From Methanomethylovorans sp. PtaU1.Bin093 (lineage in GTDB: Archaea; Halobacteriota; Methanosarcinia; Methanosarcinales; Methanosarcinaceae), in assembly GCF_002067275.1 (NCBI RefSeq), contig NZ_MVQX01000039.1, positions 1-46,731 of the forward strand: a stretch of 46,731 nucleotides of DNA. The letters run 5' to 3'. Within the stretch, counting starts at the first letter, position 1. Each line of letters opens with the position of its first letter. The notes below the pieces were generated by a model. It was not told the DNA's origin. It did not search any database and saw nothing but the letters and a program-made list of their open reading frames with translations. Shown one piece after another: positions 44,888-46,731 of this stretch. Position numbers and translations under genes: made by a program.

Positions 44888-46399
44888 TCACTGCATATTC
44901 CACAGTTTTTTCTTGTCAAGCAGGATATTTATGGCTGTTACAAGTGCGTCCACGGATGCTGTCACAATGTCAGTGCTTGCAGCGTGGGCTGTTACCATGC
45001 GTCCATCTTCGTCCTCTACACCTATGGTGACCTCTGCAAGAGCATCGGCACCTCCGGTGATGGCTTCAATGCGGAAGTCCCGTATCTTCACTTTTGTGTA
45101 CCCAGCGATCATTTGCTGTACTGCCTTAACGGCTGCATCCACCGGTCCGGTACCAATGTTGGATGCAACTGCCTCCTCATCACCAACAATGGCTCTGACC
45201 ACTGCAGTTGGTGTTGTGAGGTTGCTTGTCATTACGGACAGTTCTTTGAGCTTTATGGTCTCGCTTCCAAGGTTCCTTCCCAGTACGTCTGATGCGACGG
45301 CATGCAGATCAGCATCACAGATCCTTTTTCCTTTGTCAGCGATAGCCTTTATTCTCCTGACTATCTCGTCCAGTTGCTCATCAGTGGTCTGGATGCCGGC
45401 ATCTTCCAGTGATTTCTGAACAGCGTGCTTGCCTGCATGCTTACCCAGCACGATGCGTCTTTTGTGCCCTACCATCTCTGGCGTCATGATGCCGGGCTCG
45501 AATGTATCGGCCTTGGTGAGCACTCCGTGGGTGTGGATACCAGATTCATGAGCAAAGGCATTCTCGCCAACAATAGGCGTGTTCGGGGGTATGTGTATAC
45601 CTGTATATTTCTCGACCATTTTAGACGTTTCAAGGAGGTATTCTGTATTAATGTTCGTCTTTGCGCCGTAGATCGATTGCAGGCACATGACCACTTCAGC
45701 AAGATTGGCGTTACCTGCTCTTTCTCCAATGCCATTTACAGTTACTTGGATCTGGCTTGCTCCAGCCTCAACTGCCATGAGGCTGTTAGCCACTGCTATT
45801 CCAAAGTCGTTATGGCAGTGGACATCGATGGGAATCCTTATTTCCTTACTGACCGCACCTACCAGATGGTACATGCGGGAAGGGGACATTATTCCCACGG
45901 TATCTGGCACATTGATGATGTCGCACCCCGCTTCCTCTACTGCTTTATATATCTGTGTAAGGTAATCAATATCAGTACGGGTGGCATCCATGGCCGAGAA
46001 CATACATTTCACGCCATGGTCCTTTATGTACTGAACTGCATCCACAGCCATTGTGAGCACTTCTTCTTTGCTCTTCTTTATTGTGTGGATCCTCTGTATG
46101 TCAGATGTGGATACGAATGTATGTATCATGTTCACATCCGTGTCCAGGCATGCGTCTAGGTCTTTTGTCAGCACTCTTGCAAGACCACACACGTCCAGTT
46201 TAAGGCCTTCGTTGGCGATAGCTTTTACAGACTGTCTGTCTCCATCAGAGGAAATAGGGAATCCGGCTTCAAGGACATCTACTCCAAGCTTGTCCAGTTG
46301 CCTTGCGATCTTCAGCTTCTGGTCGTTCGTCAGGGAAACCCCGGGCGTCTGTTCACCATCGCGCAGTGTGGTATCGAAAATAGTGATCTTCTTGTTCAA
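44888..46399 (-). CDS. leuA: 2-isopropylmalate synthase (or citramalate synthase)
   Basis: This 503-residue enzyme of the DRE-TIM family begins FDTTLRDGEQTPG and has VHCHNDFG, NGIGERAGN and FAHESGIHTHG. It also has the C-terminal LeuA regulatory domain (from ~370). HTFVSTSDIQ matches isopropylmalate synthase more than citramalate synthase (CimA), but substrate choice is not certain. It condenses acetyl-CoA with 2-oxoisovalerate for leucine, or pyruvate for isoleucine. The start is TTG 46399; a TGA lies 11 codons upstream and no in-frame ATG or GTG intervenes. Confidence 0.9.
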   Translation of the reverse strand: MNKKITIFDTTLRDGEQTPGVSLTNDQKLKIARQLDKLGVDVLEAGFPISSDGDRQSVKAIANEGLKLDVCGLARVLTKDLDACLDTDVNMIHTFVSTSDIQRIHTIKKSKEEVLTMAVDAVQYIKDHGVKCMFSAMDATRTDIDYLTQIYKAVEEAGCDIINVPDTVGIMSPSRMYHLVGAVSKEIRIPIDVHCHNDFGIAVANSLMAVEAGASQIQVTVNGIGERAGNANLAEVVMCLQSIYGAKTNINTEYLLETSKMVEKYTGIHIPPNTPIVGENAFAHESGIHTHGVLTKADTFEPGIMTPEMVGHKRRIVLGKHAGKHAVQKSLEDAGIQTTDEQLDEIVRRIKAIADKGKRICDADLHAVASDVLGRNLGSETIKLKELSVMTSNLTTPTAVVRAIVGDEEAVASNIGTGPVDAAVKAVQQMIAGYTKVKIRDFRIEAITGGADALAEVTIGVEDEDGRMVTAHAASTDIVTASVDALVTAINILLDKKKLWNMQ

Positions 46400-46565
46400 C
46401 AGCGGTTCTGTGTTATAAAAAACGATCCCTCAGTTGCATTTCTGCGCTCATAGTAATCATAACTTTGTGTCAAGTTATTATATTTAAATGTTTCTTCATG
46501 TTTCTACTACTCTCAAAATTTTGGCGATAATATATTGCATAACCAATAGGTATTTATAGAAGCAT
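46400..46565. other. leuA upstream region
   Basis: A TATA-like CATTTAAATATAATAA (46475-46490 on the minus strand) gives leuA a leader of around 55-60 bases. The section contains no gene I can support. On the plus strand GATAATATATTG (about 46528) could start a rightward transcript into the next block. Confidence 0.4.
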
Positions 46566-46731
46566 GTGCTTCTAGGGGTGCTCGCAAGGGGCCTTGCAGC
46601 GCGGAAACGCAATGCAGCTCGCTTGAGAGATAATAACGTTAAGTTATCATCGATTGATGTCCGTTTGTCGTGTGCCTGCCTTGTTTCGCAAGGTATATAT
46701 ACGAAGACGGTCATTAAGGTGATTCCCGCAC
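46566..46731 (+). other. GC-rich structured block at window edge: possible RNA gene, leader or partial ORF
   Basis: In otherwise AT-rich intergenic DNA this block is GC-rich and forms hairpins: GCAAG-GGGC-CTTGC (46584-46597), GCG-GAAA-CGC with a GNRA tetraloop inside TGCA/TGCA (46595-46616), and CCTTG-TTTCG-CAAGG (46679-46693). A frame from GTG 46566 stays open to the edge but has no clear ribosome site or known family. An untranslated RNA or structured leader seems likelier. The window cuts it off. Confidence 0.3.

Noticed and set aside
46496..46714. 72-codon minus-strand frame at the right edge
   Set aside because: It overlaps the hairpin-rich block, has odd composition (many Arg and Ala) and no recognisable family; more likely an RNA or leader region.
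1..46731. CRISPR array, insertion sequence or prophage
   Set aside because: I found no repeated spacers, transposase, integrase or phage structural genes; the inverted repeats noted are short and isolated.

Overview
The window reads as chromosome of a methylotrophic or acetoclastic methanogenic archaeon of the Methanosarcinales, most likely family Methanosarcinaceae. The markers are a four-gene pyruvate:ferredoxin oxidoreductase operon in methanogen order (porGDAB), archaeal DnaG primase, single-chain RPA with three OB folds, HerA/NurA, archaeosine synthase ArcS, UPF0200/UPF0201/UPF0058 proteins, TATA/BRE promoters, poly-T terminators and a disaggregatase-like surface lipoprotein. TAG ends only three genes by my count (SulP transporter, one CBS protein, dnaG). 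That fits a pyrrolysine-using lineage but does not prove it. I cannot name the genus.

Layout. 1-5 kb: truncated beta-helix lipoprotein, ferredoxin-fused aldo/keto reductase, a decayed GNAT acetyltransferase, a SulP anion transporter and a DUF3303 protein. 5-10 kb: endonuclease III, the por operon and a tRNA-dihydrouridine synthase. 10-16 kb: the UPF0200-UPF0201-sugar isomerase operon, an RHH regulator, tRNA-Lys(CTT) and the nurA-herA end-resection pair. 16-22 kb: a sodium:solute symporter, a small hypothetical, a MetE-core methyltransferase with an unusual metal site, a SpoIIM-like membrane protein and a KaiC-like ATPase with a partner of unknown function.

22-32 kb is the most unusual part. 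One strand carries five consecutive CBS-domain genes, then an Rnl3-type RNA ligase (ATP-dependent) and a degenerate SelB-like GTPase. Beside them lie RPA, a zinc-knuckle KptA RNA 2'-phosphotransferase and RtcA RNA 3'-phosphate cyclase, the last translationally coupled to a CoA-disulfide-reductase-like flavoprotein. This puts three RNA-end enzymes within about 8.5 kb, next to an array of likely adenylate sensors.

33-47 kb: dnaG, UPF0058, a GNAT acetyltransferase with arcS, a GlcD/GlcF-type 2-hydroxyacid dehydrogenase pair, a membrane-anchored extracytoplasmic protein, a YgiQ radical SAM-MBL hydrolase-TatD nuclease operon, and a LeuA/CimA-type synthase with a clear terminator. The right edge holds a GC-richer block that folds into hairpins (one with a GAAA tetraloop) and may be an RNA gene or leader.

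I see no CRISPR array, insertion sequence or rRNA. The sequence-based surprises are the GNAT pseudogene, broken by loss of one copy of an 8-bp repeat and carrying two in-frame TAG codons, the CBS/RNA-ligase array, and the H-x-H metal motif in the MetE-like protein.
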